Shown here: piece after piece, positions 8,588 to 17,507 of the stretch
How positions within the stretch are numbered: position 1 is the first letter of the stretch
Layout: each line of letters begins with the position of its first letter
Source: Euzebya tangerina
GTDB lineage: Bacteria; Actinomycetota; Nitriliruptoria; Euzebyales; Euzebyaceae
NCBI RefSeq assembly: GCF_003074135.1
Contig: NZ_PPDK01000001.1
Location: 2,976,001-3,040,000, forward strand
Direction of reading: 5' to 3'
DNA: 64,000 bases
Notes under the pieces: generated by a model
The model's input: the letters and a program-made list of their open reading frames with translations, nothing else
Databases searched by the model: none
Told to the model about the DNA's origin: nothing
Made by a program: the position numbers and the translations under genes

Positions 8588-9885
8588 CCGGCGCGCTGGT
8601 GCTGATGGGTTCGGGGGAGACGACCCCGACCATGGTGACGACCCACAAGCGGCTGCTCGCGGCCGTTGCCGAACGAACGGGACGAGCGCCGACCGCCCGC
8701 CTGCTGAACACGCCATACGGCTTCCAGGAGAACGCCGGGGAGATCACGGCCAAGGCCCAGCAGTACTTCTCCCACAACGTCGAGCAGGACGTCGAGCTCA
8801 TCGACCTGGCCGATGTGGAGTCCTTGGGCGGCGCCGAGCGCGAGCGGCGCCTCGACGCGATCCGGCAATCGACCTGGCTGTTCGCTGGTCCGGGGAGTCC
8901 GACGTACGCGTTGCGCCAGTGGTCGGCGGCACCCGTGCGGGACGCCATGGTCGAGGTGTTCGAGGCTGGCGGCACCGTCGTCCTCGCCTCCGCGGCGGCG
9001 GTGACCGGCGGATCCCACGCCATCCCCGTCTACGAGGTGTACAAGGCCGGGCAGGATGCCCACTGGGTCGACGGGCTGGACCTGGTCAACGCGGCGGTGA
9101 GCTGGCCGTGTGTGGTCATCCCCCACTTCGACAACGCCGAAGGTGGAACCCACGACACGCGCTTCTGCTACCTCGGGGAGCGGCGACTGAGGATGCTGGA
9201 GGGGGAGTTGCCCGAGGGGACCTGGATCCTCGGCGTCGACGAGCACACCGCACTGATCATCGAGGGGGACACGGTGTCGGTCGAGGGGCGCGGTGCCGCC
9301 TACGTCCGGTACCGCGGCCAGATCATGCTGACCATCCCGGCCGGGACCTCCGTGCCGGCTGCGGACGTCGCCTCGGCCTGGATGGGCAGCGCACCCGACG
9401 ACGCTGGCGCGGGCACCGGGGGTGCATCGACGTCCCAGGGTGGAGCGCCAGCCGCGTCACCGGAGCTTGCCGTCGGCGCAGCCTCCTCACCCATGGTGGA
9501 GCAGTTGGCGGATCTCCGAACTCGGTTCGACCGGGCGCTCGTGGATCGGGACGCCGACGAGGCGGTCGCGGCGACCCTGGACACCCAGGCGTTGATCCGG
9601 GACTGGTCGGGCGACTCGCTGGACTCCGACGAGATGGACCGTGCGGTGGCGCAACTGCGCGGCATGATCACCCGGCTCGGGGTCCTCGCCGCGGAGGGCA
9701 TGCATGATCACCGCCAGCTGGTCAGCCCGCTGATCGAGACCTTGCTCCACGTCCGCGACGACGCACGGTCCAAGAAGGCCTACGAGGTGGCCGACCACAT
9801 CCGCGACCACATGGACGCCGACGGGGTGAGCGTGAAGGACACGCGGGAGGGCACCGAGTGGGAGTGGGACGAGCCACCCCTGTGA
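8584..9885 (+). CDS. S51 peptidase-like protein fused to a CysS/YqeB C-terminal domain
   Basis: A 433-residue protein. The N-terminal part (about 1-260) looks like the class I glutamine-amidotransferase-like/peptidase S51 fold: LVLMGSGETTPTM, LLNTPYGFQENA, a turn at WLFAGPGSPTYALRQW, and VVLASAAAVTGGSHAIP, which holds the expected nucleophile-elbow position but reads Ala-Ala-Ala rather than a clear Ser. A low-complexity linker follows, and the last 50 residues (KAYEVADHIRDHMDADGVSVKDT plus a final EWEWDEP) strongly resemble the C-terminal end of cysteinyl-tRNA synthetase. It overlaps the zinc-ribbon gene by four bases. Function unknown; a tRNA- or cysteine-related task is only a guess. Confidence 0.75.
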   Translation: MTGALVLMGSGETTPTMVTTHKRLLAAVAERTGRAPTARLLNTPYGFQENAGEITAKAQQYFSHNVEQDVELIDLADVESLGGAERERRLDAIRQSTWLFAGPGSPTYALRQWSAAPVRDAMVEVFEAGGTVVLASAAAVTGGSHAIPVYEVYKAGQDAHWVDGLDLVNAAVSWPCVVIPHFDNAEGGTHDTRFCYLGERRLRMLEGELPEGTWILGVDEHTALIIEGDTVSVEGRGAAYVRYRGQIMLTIPAGTSVPAADVASAWMGSAPDDAGAGTGGASTSQGGAPAASPELAVGAASSPMVEQLADLRTRFDRALVDRDADEAVAATLDTQALIRDWSGDSLDSDEMDRAVAQLRGMITRLGVLAAEGMHDHRQLVSPLIETLLHVRDDARSKKAYEVADHIRDHMDADGVSVKDTREGTEWEWDEPPL

Positions 9886-9888
9886 GCG

Positions 9889-10131
9889 CTATCCCGGCGG
9901 GATCAACCGTGACGTGTAGATCCGTTGGCCGGACTCGAGGAGGATCTCGAGGACTTCGCCGGCGGTGCCCGGCGTGAACAGGGCGGCGGGGATGCGGTTG
10001 ATGGCGACGTAGGGCTGCCACTGATCGACCTCGCCGATTCGAGAGGTGGCGGCCCGGCGGACCCGTCCGTCGGCAACCTCGTACACGGAGCCGGACTCCG
10101 TGCGGTAGATCTCGAGGGTTGCCGTGGCCAT
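9889..10131 (-). CDS. Small hypothetical protein
   Basis: An 80-residue soluble protein beginning MATATLEIYRTESGSVYEVADGRVRR, with an alternating strand pattern that suggests a small beta-rich fold. Good G/C-rich third positions support coding. ATG 10131 is preferred over ATG 10149 because the conserved-looking strand starts there. It ends four bases from the S51-like gene on the other strand. No family was recognised. Confidence 0.55.
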   Translation of the reverse strand: MATATLEIYRTESGSVYEVADGRVRRAATSRIGEVDQWQPYVAINRIPAALFTPGTAGEVLEILLESGQRIYTSRLIPPG

Positions 10132-10165
10132 GGAATCAGTGTTACCCATGCGGCTGGGCTTGGTG

Positions 10166-10759
10166 TCACCGGAGGGTAAGAGTTTGTGATCCCTTGACCT
10201 GATCCTGGACCTCGGCCTGCGTCATCGCCCGCGGCAGGTTCGGCCCGTGGGTGGTCACGGAGGCGAGTCGGATCGCGTGTCCTGCGTCGTCCTGGAGGAT
10301 CCCGGTGACCGCCCGGTACGCCGCCATGGGTCCGGCCTCCGTGGGAATCAGGACCGGCTGGTAGTTGCCGTTCTCACTCTGGTCCATCGTGATCTGCTGG
10401 CCCTGGGTGAGCCAAGCGATGAACACCTCCGATCGCGCGCCGGCCCAGCGCATCGGCGTTGCCGGCACCGCGCCGTAGCGCGTGAGGTGGCCGGCATAGA
10501 CGATCACGTGGTTGCGGATCGTCACCGGAGTCAGGTAGACGAGGTCGCCGAGGCTCTTGCGCTGCAGTTGGGCCGGGCAGGCGTTGGAGCCGATCGCCAG
10601 CACCGGGGTGCGGCCCATCTTCTGCAGCGGGTCGAGGGGGCGTCGGAGCGGAACGACCTGATCGTGGGTGACCTCCACCGGCCCGCCGGGCCAGCGCCCC
10701 GGGTACACCGCCGGGGCGTCCAGCGGCGCAGGACCGAAGTCCGATGAGGTGTCGATCAC
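10166..10759 (-). CDS. Hypothetical protein with gamma-glutamylcyclotransferase-like N-terminal motif
   Basis: A 197-residue protein. The segment PVLAIGSNACPAQLQRKSL followed by HVIVYAGHLTRYGAVPATP resembles the substrate loop (YGSN-x-c-x2-l-x-R) of gamma-glutamylcyclotransferase/AIG2-fold proteins, with Tyr replaced by Ile in the first motif. The usual catalytic Glu could not be placed with confidence, so activity is uncertain. The gene is transcribed alone, divergent from rnpB; its start at 10759 is about 70 bases from the rnpB promoter. Confidence 0.6.
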   Translation of the reverse strand: MIDTSSDFGPAPLDAPAVYPGRWPGGPVEVTHDQVVPLRRPLDPLQKMGRTPVLAIGSNACPAQLQRKSLGDLVYLTPVTIRNHVIVYAGHLTRYGAVPATPMRWAGARSEVFIAWLTQGQQITMDQSENGNYQPVLIPTEAGPMAAYRAVTGILQDDAGHAIRLASVTTHGPNLPRAMTQAEVQDQVKGSQTLTLR

Positions 10760-10827
10760 CCTCGGAGTGTGCCGGACCTGGTGGGGTGTCCGACGACCAG
10801 TTGACCAGATCGGTCGGATCGTCCGGG

Positions 10828-10856
10828 TTGGACTGCGGACCCGCCCGGCGTACAGT
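10828..10856 (+). promoter_or_regulatory. rnpB promoter
   Basis: A housekeeping-type promoter: TTGGAC (-35) at 10828-10833, a 17-base spacer, and TACAGT (-10) at 10851-10856. Transcription would begin about seven to nine bases later, exactly where the first P1 strand of RNase P RNA begins. Confidence 0.75.
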
Positions 10857-10864
10857 GAGCGGTG

Positions 10865-11230
<366 letters not shown>

Positions 11231-11532
11231 TTATCCCATCTGACCTGCGGTTTTGTGTTTGGTAGGCCCGCTTGGCTCACACCTGGCTCACACGAGAACG
11301 GCCTCGGGGTCGGCTTGAGGACGTGTGGAAGCGGTCGTTGGCGTGCTGACGCGCTCGCCGCCGCAGGGGCGCTGCTGCCCGAGGCGGAACGTGCGAGGGT
11401 TGTGGCCCTTGCCGCAGATCAGCGTGCGGCTGGCAAGGTCGATGCCTTCTTGCGTGTCGGCCAGTAGGTCAGCGCCAGTTGATGCGTGGTTCCGCCGCTG
11501 CGGCGCCCAGTTCATACCCGATACTTGGCATC
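11231..11532. other. Spacer between rnpB and the NTPase gene
   Basis: About 300 bases with no convincing gene. An open frame ends at 11467 with a G/C-rich, Ala/Arg-rich stretch (RWRADALAAAGALLPEAERARVV...) that may be the decayed tail of a lost gene, but it has no recognised family and would overlap rnpB if taken from its ATG. The left end holds a tandem TGGCTCACAC repeat. No integrase or clear terminator hairpin was found. Confidence 0.4.
11273..11293. repeat. Tandem TGGCTCACAC repeat
   Basis: Two copies of TGGCTCACAC with an 11-base period, 42 bases after the end of rnpB. Short iterations like this are found beside attachment sites at the 3' ends of stable RNA genes in actinobacteria and could be integrase-binding sites or part of an old junction. 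No matching copy was seen past 16112. Confidence 0.45.
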
Positions 11533-14500
11533 GTGGACACAGACCACCTAGCCGAGCGCTTTGTCGTCGTCGACGAGGGAAACCCACCGGTTCTGACACC
11601 CGACGGGTTCCTTCACCCATGGGCGCCGCGCGGTGACGGGGTTCTCCCGCTCGTAGACCTCGCGGAGGTTCCGGGTGTCGTCCTGCTCGGCGAGCCAGGG
11701 CTTGGCAAGACTGAGGCGCTCAAGATCCTGCGCGATGTCTCGACGCTCACGCGCGCGCACATTGACTTGACCTTCCAAGATCTTGAAGCCATCGATGGTC
11801 CTGCCGAGCGACTTCGCGCCGCGGTGAGTGCGGGCGAAGGCGAGGTTCTACTGACGCTCGACGGCCTCGACGGCCTGAGCACGCCTCTTGCGCCTGCCGC
11901 CAAGCGGCTAGTCCAGCGTCTTCGCGGTATGGAGGGACGCGTCCGGGTGATCGTGGCTTGCCGAACCGCCGAGTTCGTCCCGGCGTGGCGCGACGCGCTC
12001 ACGGAGGTCGTCGGGTCCTGCACCGTGGCCCAGCTCCTCCCACTGCGCTACACAGACGCCCACGGAGTCGCTACGCGCGCGGGCTGTTCCGACGACGACG
12101 CGGATGCGCTGTTGGCCAGGGCCGGCGCGATCGCAGCCGTCCCGCAGACGCTTGTCATGGCGCTCAGCCGCGGACATAGCGAGGAAGATCTGGATCCGGT
12201 TGCTCTGTACTCCGACCACGTCGACCTGCTGCTAATAGAGCCGGACAACTACCGGCCCTTCCCGCTCATCGACTCGGCGCATCGTCGCACGCTTGCCGGG
12301 ACAGTCGCCGCGGCGCTGACGCTAGGCGATGAAGGATCGCTATCGCTTCGCGACGGTGCTCCGGGCATCCAGTTGTCACAGATCGCAGCACCCGAGGGGC
12401 TGGATGCCCAGCAACTGAAGACCGTGACGCACCTTCCCCTTTTTCGCGTCAGCCCCGCTGGCATCGGTGCTTTCACCCATGCCACATACCGTGAACTCTT
12501 GACGGCCGAGTGGCTGGCCACCCGGTCCTCGGAGCGTGTGACGCACCTGATCACCAATGATGGAGCACTCGTTCCTCCCGGGTTGAGGGGGGTGTTGCGG
12601 TGGCTCGTTGCCTTGCAGCCCGACGTGTATGGCGCCGTGCTGGCGGCGAATCCTCGCGCGGCGGTCCACCAAGAGCTTCCCGTTCCAGCTGACGTCGCAC
12701 CGAAGGTCGTCGACGGATTGCTCGCCGAGGCGAGCGAAGGGCGACTGCTCAACCTGCAGGATCTGCGCTTCGGCGGGCTGCAGCATCCCGGCCTAGCGGG
12801 CCAGCTTCGCCCGGTACTGCAGGACGCGGGCGCGCGCGCGGAGGCGCGTAGGCTCGCAATTCGGATCGCACGCCACTGCCTTGACACCGAGCTTGTCGAT
12901 GATCTGATCGAGATCGCCGCCGACACCGCCTTGGACCCCGTCGAGAGGCAACAGGCTGCTTATGCGCTGCGGGACCATCCTGGTCCAACCGTTCGCCGGC
13001 TACTGCTGGTTCTCCTCGACGACCCGAACGACCCGGACGACGAACTGCGGGGAACCGCACTTAGCGCAACTTGGCCGGACATACTTGATCTACACGGCCT
13101 GATCGCCGTCTTACACGAACCGAGGACTCCGAACCTGTTCGGTGCCTACAAAGCGTTCTTGCTCCGCGACCTGCTGGCGGGCGCCCGTCCAGACCACCTA
13201 CCCGACCTGGTTCGCTGGGCGGCAAACGCGGCCAACAGATGGAGCGACACCTATGACAGCGCGAAGATATTGTCAGATGTCCTGCACCACATTGCAGATC
13301 GGCAACCAACATCGGATGTGGTCGCAGCTGTCGCTGATGTCCTAGCGAACCTGCAAAGTGATGCTCGCTGGCAGCTTCACCAGAACGACGATGAACGACC
13401 GTTGTTCTGGACCGAGGGCAGCAGTCGACGGACCCTGCTCAGGGCGATCCTCGAGCGGACGGCTGCTGATGAGGACATCTCCGACCGCTTCTTCGGGACG
13501 GTGTTCCACTTGCCGGGCCTGCTCCACCCAGATGATCTTGAGTGGTGGTGCCAGGTCCTCCAGGCCGCGCCCGCCCACCAACGAAGCGATCTCGGCGCAG
13601 TCGTGCGAAGTGTCTTCGATCCTCGAATCCCCAGGCATCGCGCCGTGGCGCTCTCGTCGGACTACTCGGTAGCTACAGAGGACGTATTCGACTTCTTCCT
13701 AGGCTCCTGCAGCCTGGATGACCGTCCGAAGTACATGGCGTCTGAGGCCGCCCGCTCGCAGGAGATTGAGCGGCGCCGGCAGGGCCTCATGGCACGTGTG
13801 ATCAACGAGGATGAGTCCTGGCCGAACCGGTTCGCAGCGATGCACCAACTCCACCGGGTTCTCCAGCCGTTCGGGACGTCCGTCTCCCCCGCGAAGTGGG
13901 GAGGGTGGAAGGACCTGGACCCATCAAGTCAAGGAGAGTTGCTGGATGCGGCGAAGCTGTATGCGTTGGATCCGACGTCACCCGGGACGGAGCTCTCGCA
14001 CGGGAGTTGGTCGATTAAGAATATGGCGCTCTTCTCCGGCTTGGAAGTCGCCATGGCGGCCGGCGCCAACCTGGTGGAGGGCTTGCCCGACGAGCGACTC
14101 GCAGCGCTCTGCCCACTCGTGATCTCTCTTGCAGGCGACATGCACCGGGAGTTAATCGCACTACTCCATCGGCGCGTCCCCGCGGCCGTGCGCGACGCGA
14201 TTAGGACAGCGATCCATGACCGCGACGGGTACATCGGCCGGACGGTCGCCCTGCTCGAACTTCTGCCTGGCCCGGAAGCCAGCGACACGGTCATCACCAT
14301 TCTGCCGGAGGTGCGCAACGATCAGGCCTGGGAAGAACTCCTAGACGCCCTGTTCCGCATCGGCTCGCAACGTGCAGCAGACATCGGCGCCGCCGCGGTC
14401 GATGATCAGGCGGCAGGTCCGCGCCGATCCATGGCCGCGGCAGCGATGCTGCGCCACGAGACGGCTGCGACATGGCCGCGGCTGGCCCAGGTCTTGCAAG

Positions 14501-15774
14501 GTGAAAAGGAACTTGGTCGCCAGGTGCTGATCCAACTCGGGGAGCGCTGGCAGCCGCCCTTGACGCTCCCCTTTCCAGTCCTGCACGCGATGGCCCGCTG
14601 GGCATGTGCGACCGCGCCCGCCGGTGAGGACCGGTTCGAGAACGACGTGACGTGGAGCGGGCATGACCCCGGTGCGGTCCGACGCGCACTATTGAACCGG
14701 CTTCGCGATGAGGACGACCCGCGGGCCCCCGGCGCCCTCCGGGGCCTCGCTCGGGTCGACCCGTCCGGCGACTGGGGCTACCGGCACCTGGCGGAGGAGG
14801 CCGAACAGCGCCTGGCGGATACGAACCAGCCTGCGCGGCCATGGGCGAACGTAGTCGCAGCGCTGGCCGAGGACAGTGCGACGATCCTCTCGCAAGCACA
14901 CCTTTACGAGCGCGTGCTGGAGACGCTGCGTGAGTTCCACCACACAGGACTGCGACGGCACAACCGGGCACGATCCCTGTGGAATGACACGCCGCGACGA
15001 ACACCGAAGGACGAAGCCGCCCTCTCCGACCTCATCGCTTCATACCTTGAGGATTCTCTAGCCGCGTCAGGAGCGGTCGTTAGCCGTGAGGTCGAAGGAC
15101 GCCGGCTCGGCAAGGCAGGCGGTGAGGAGATGGACATCCTCGTCAGCTTCAACTCCGACGGAGCCGCGACCTCGAGTCCTTGGGAAGTGGTTATCGAGGT
15201 GAAGGCCGTCTGGAATTCTGGGTTACTAACAGCGATGTACAGCCAACTGGGCCGTCGCTACCTCCTAGGCACGGGACGCTCTCACGGGATCTACGTCGTC
15301 GGCTGGTTCAATCCACTAGGCTGGGATCCCGGCGACTATCGACGGAGACACGCCAGCAGATGGGTTCCGGCCCGGCTTCAGGACGAACTGGACGATCAGG
15401 CCGCCGTCACGTCCAAGCTACTCGACGTCACCATCGACACCGTCGTACTGGACTGCTCGCCGGAAGGCACCGACGGGATCAACCTGGCACCTCCGTCGAT
15501 CGCAGACCTACGGCACCAACGCTCCAAGATTCTGGACCTCGTCCGCAAACACCAGGGGGAGCGTGCCTGGGTGTTCGGTTCGCTGGCACGGGATGAGGCA
15601 GGACCCGCCAGCGACATTGACGTCGTGGTCGAGTTCCAAGAACAGGCCACGCTTTCAAACCAAGGGAGCCTCATGGAGGCGTTGAGCGATCTTCTCGGAC
15701 GACCGGTGGACGTCGTCGGGCTCGGCGCTCTGGCCGACGACGACCGGATCCGCTCGGAGATGGTGGCTCTGTGA
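11533..15774 (+). CDS. STAND/NACHT-like NTPase - helical repeat - PD-(D/E)XK nuclease - MntA-type nucleotidyltransferase fusion
   Basis: A predicted 1413-residue multidomain protein. N-terminal NTPase: Walker A GEPGLGKT (53-60), Walker B VLLTLD (105-110), an arginine-bearing RVIVACRTAEF segment, and FTHATYRELLTAEWL (from 314), a hallmark near the end of NACHT/STAND modules. Residues about 400-1150 are helix-rich and HEAT-like. A PD-(D/E)XK site is formed by D1201 (EEMDILVSF) and E1222-V-K1224 (VVIEVKAVW). The last 90 residues are a minimal nucleotidyltransferase with an exact GSx10DxD motif (G1349-S1350, D1361, D1363). The stop overlaps a HEPN gene by four bases. Start is GTG 11533; ATG 11482 in frame is the alternative. 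TTA and CTA codons occur, unlike neighbours. A composite defence protein is inferred. Confidence 0.82.
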   Translation: MDTDHLAERFVVVDEGNPPVLTPDGFLHPWAPRGDGVLPLVDLAEVPGVVLLGEPGLGKTEALKILRDVSTLTRAHIDLTFQDLEAIDGPAERLRAAVSAGEGEVLLTLDGLDGLSTPLAPAAKRLVQRLRGMEGRVRVIVACRTAEFVPAWRDALTEVVGSCTVAQLLPLRYTDAHGVATRAGCSDDDADALLARAGAIAAVPQTLVMALSRGHSEEDLDPVALYSDHVDLLLIEPDNYRPFPLIDSAHRRTLAGTVAAALTLGDEGSLSLRDGAPGIQLSQIAAPEGLDAQQLKTVTHLPLFRVSPAGIGAFTHATYRELLTAEWLATRSSERVTHLITNDGALVPPGLRGVLRWLVALQPDVYGAVLAANPRAAVHQELPVPADVAPKVVDGLLAEASEGRLLNLQDLRFGGLQHPGLAGQLRPVLQDAGARAEARRLAIRIARHCLDTELVDDLIEIAADTALDPVERQQAAYALRDHPGPTVRRLLLVLLDDPNDPDDELRGTALSATWPDILDLHGLIAVLHEPRTPNLFGAYKAFLLRDLLAGARPDHLPDLVRWAANAANRWSDTYDSAKILSDVLHHIADRQPTSDVVAAVADVLANLQSDARWQLHQNDDERPLFWTEGSSRRTLLRAILERTAADEDISDRFFGTVFHLPGLLHPDDLEWWCQVLQAAPAHQRSDLGAVVRSVFDPRIPRHRAVALSSDYSVATEDVFDFFLGSCSLDDRPKYMASEAARSQEIERRRQGLMARVINEDESWPNRFAAMHQLHRVLQPFGTSVSPAKWGGWKDLDPSSQGELLDAAKLYALDPTSPGTELSHGSWSIKNMALFSGLEVAMAAGANLVEGLPDERLAALCPLVISLAGDMHRELIALLHRRVPAAVRDAIRTAIHDRDGYIGRTVALLELLPGPEASDTVITILPEVRNDQAWEELLDALFRIGSQRAADIGAAAVDDQAAGPRRSMAAAAMLRHETAATWPRLAQVLQGEKELGRQVLIQLGERWQPPLTLPFPVLHAMARWACATAPAGEDRFENDVTWSGHDPGAVRRALLNRLRDEDDPRAPGALRGLARVDPSGDWGYRHLAEEAEQRLADTNQPARPWANVVAALAEDSATILSQAHLYERVLETLREFHHTGLRRHNRARSLWNDTPRRTPKDEAALSDLIASYLEDSLAASGAVVSREVEGRRLGKAGGEEMDILVSFNSDGAATSSPWEVVIEVKAVWNSGLLTAMYSQLGRRYLLGTGRSHGIYVVGWFNPLGWDPGDYRRRHASRWVPARLQDELDDQAAVTSKLLDVTIDTVVLDCSPEGTDGINLAPPSIADLRHQRSKILDLVRKHQGERAWVFGSLARDEAGPASDIDVVVEFQEQATLSNQGSLMEALSDLLGRPVDVVGLGALADDDRIRSEMVAL

Positions 15775-16112
15775 CACGTTCCGGGGCTGACATCGCGGCA
15801 GATCTCCTGGACGCCATTGAGGTTGTGGAGCGTCTAGTTGCCGGGGGTCGTGATCGTTTCCTTACTGACAGAGTCTCGCAGTATGCGGCCGAGGCTGCCT
15901 TAGGCCGCATCGGAGACGCGGCACAGAAACTGATCCAGAAGTACCCCGATCAGCTGCCCGCCGGAGTGCCGTGGAAAGACATCATCGGTCAACGGATCAT
16001 GGTCGATCACATCTACCACCGGCTCGATTACACCGTTGTCTGGAACACGCTCACCAAGGACGTCCCCGCACTCAAAGCTGCCCTCGACGACTGGGAGCCC
16101 CCTGAGGAGTGA
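15771..16112 (+). CDS. HepT-type HEPN toxin (DUF86)
   Basis: A 113-residue all-helical HEPN protein of the HepT/DUF86 family, starting at GTG 15771 inside the stop of the fused nucleotidyltransferase gene (GTGA). It contains the full RX4HXY signature: R75-IMVD-H80-I-Y82. In characterised pairs R and H form the ribonuclease site and the Tyr is AMPylated by the MntA antitoxin, which shuts the toxin off. Here the cognate MntA domain is the C terminus of the upstream protein. The HEPN gene is intact. Its target is probably RNA, by family knowledge. Confidence 0.88.
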   Translation: MTRSGADIAADLLDAIEVVERLVAGGRDRFLTDRVSQYAAEAALGRIGDAAQKLIQKYPDQLPAGVPWKDIIGQRIMVDHIYHRLDYTVVWNTLTKDVPALKAALDDWEPPEE

Positions 16113-16289
16113 CGTGGCTCGCGCGTGCCTACCAGCGGGCGATGGGCTTGCTCGTGTCCCCGAGCATCGTCCGGTCTGCGACTGCACGCGAAGGCGCTCT
16201 CGAGGTTGTTGCCATCTGGGCCACGGAAGCCTCAATCATCAGGCTCAACGGCCCCGTCTGATGACCGACGGCCGCTACGCTCGGCCTGC
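16113..16289. other. Spacer after the HEPN gene
   Basis: About 180 bases without a supported gene, separating the HEPN gene from the MFS exporter. A short frame ends near 16293 but overlaps the exporter start and has no recognisable sequence. I found no repeat of the rnpB 3' end or of the TGGCTCACAC tandem here, so a right-hand junction is not visible. Confidence 0.4.
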
Positions 16290-17507
16290 ATGACGACCCT
16301 CGGGCTGTCCGGTTCGTACTGGCGGTTGTGGAGTGCGTCGACGCTGGCCAACCTCGGCGATGGGGTGCGGGAGGCGGCAATGCCCCTCGTGGCTGCCGCG
16401 ATCACCAGGGATCCGCTGATCGTGGCCGGCGTGATGGTGGCACAGCGGCTGCCGTGGCTGCTGGTCGGCATCCCCGCGGGTGCCCTCCTTGACAGCGCCG
16501 ACCCACGGAAGGTGTCAGGGGTCGCCAATTGGGTGCGAGCGGGCGCGCTGGGTGCGCTCGCCATGGGTCTGCTGGTCGGGGTCGCGCCGGTGTGGTTGCT
16601 GTTGGCCGTGGTGTTCACCGTTGGTGCGGGAGAGATCGTTGCGGACAGCGTGGCCATCGTGGCGATCCCCGAGTTGGTGGACGACCGTCAGTTGCAGCGG
16701 GCCAATGGTCTGATGTCCTCGGGGCAGATCGTGACCAACGAGTTCCTGGGGCCGCCGCTGGGCGGGGCACTGTTCGTGGTCGGTGCCGCAGTCCCGGTCA
16801 TCACTGACGCCGGTCTGCTGGCGATCGCAGGGGCACTGCTACTCACACTGCCGCGGACCCTACGCGGCAGCGAGGACGTCCGACCTGCCGGCGCTACGAG
16901 GGAATTGGTGGGCCGCCGGATCGGGGAGGGGATCCGGGTGGTGCGTGCCAACCGGTCGCTGCGTCGACTGGCGCTGGGCACCACGATCCTGGCGGCGGTG
17001 GACGCGGCGTGGTTTGCGCTGCTGGTGCTGTTCGTGGGGGATGAGCTGCGGCTCAACGATGCCGCCTTCGGACTGCTGCTCGCGGTGGGTGCGCTTGGCG
17101 GTCTTCTTGGCGCCCTGTTGGCGGATCGCCTCACCGACGCCCGGGTCGGGCGGCAGCTTGCGGGTGCGCTGATCGTCACCGCCGCGGCGCAGGTGGCGAT
17201 CGGGCTCACCGCGTCGGTGATGATCGTGGCGGCGGCCTTGGCGGTGTCCAGCGGCGCGTTTGCGGTGTTCAACATCGCTGCGGTGACCGCACGCCAACGT
17301 CTTGCACCCAAGGGCACGCTTGGTCGGGTGACTACGACGATCCGGACCGTGGTGGAGAGCGGCGCGGCGCTGGGTGCACTCGGTGGCGGTCTGCTCGCAA
17401 CCGCATTCGGGCTTCGAGCACCCATGCTCCTGACGGCACCACTCCTGCTCATCGCGGCTGCACTTGGCCTGCAGGTACGAGTGGCGGGAGGCCGGCCCGC
17501 AGCATGA
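16290..17507 (+). CDS. MFS transporter (drug/siderophore efflux type)
   Basis: A 405-residue twelve-helix transporter of the MFS_3 type (enterobactin/macrolide exporter group). It opens with YWRLWSASTLANLGDGVREAAMPLVAA, and hydrophobic segments recur at the regular spacing of two six-helix halves. The substrate cannot be read. ATG 16290 is chosen because it places helix 1 at the N terminus; longer frames give an odd Arg-rich leader. Its stop overlaps the C39-like gene start (ATGA), so the two are cotranscribed. It is related to the second MFS gene at 19452, which shares the ANLGDG element. Confidence 0.85.
   Translation: MTTLGLSGSYWRLWSASTLANLGDGVREAAMPLVAAAITRDPLIVAGVMVAQRLPWLLVGIPAGALLDSADPRKVSGVANWVRAGALGALAMGLLVGVAPVWLLLAVVFTVGAGEIVADSVAIVAIPELVDDRQLQRANGLMSSGQIVTNEFLGPPLGGALFVVGAAVPVITDAGLLAIAGALLLTLPRTLRGSEDVRPAGATRELVGRRIGEGIRVVRANRSLRRLALGTTILAAVDAAWFALLVLFVGDELRLNDAAFGLLLAVGALGGLLGALLADRLTDARVGRQLAGALIVTAAAQVAIGLTASVMIVAAALAVSSGAFAVFNIAAVTARQRLAPKGTLGRVTTTIRTVVESGAALGALGGGLLATAFGLRAPMLLTAPLLLIAAALGLQVRVAGGRPAA

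Noticed and set aside
16113-16289. Right-hand attachment repeat matching rnpB 3' end
   Set aside because: No copy of the rnpB end or TGGCTCACAC was found, so the insertion boundary is unproven.
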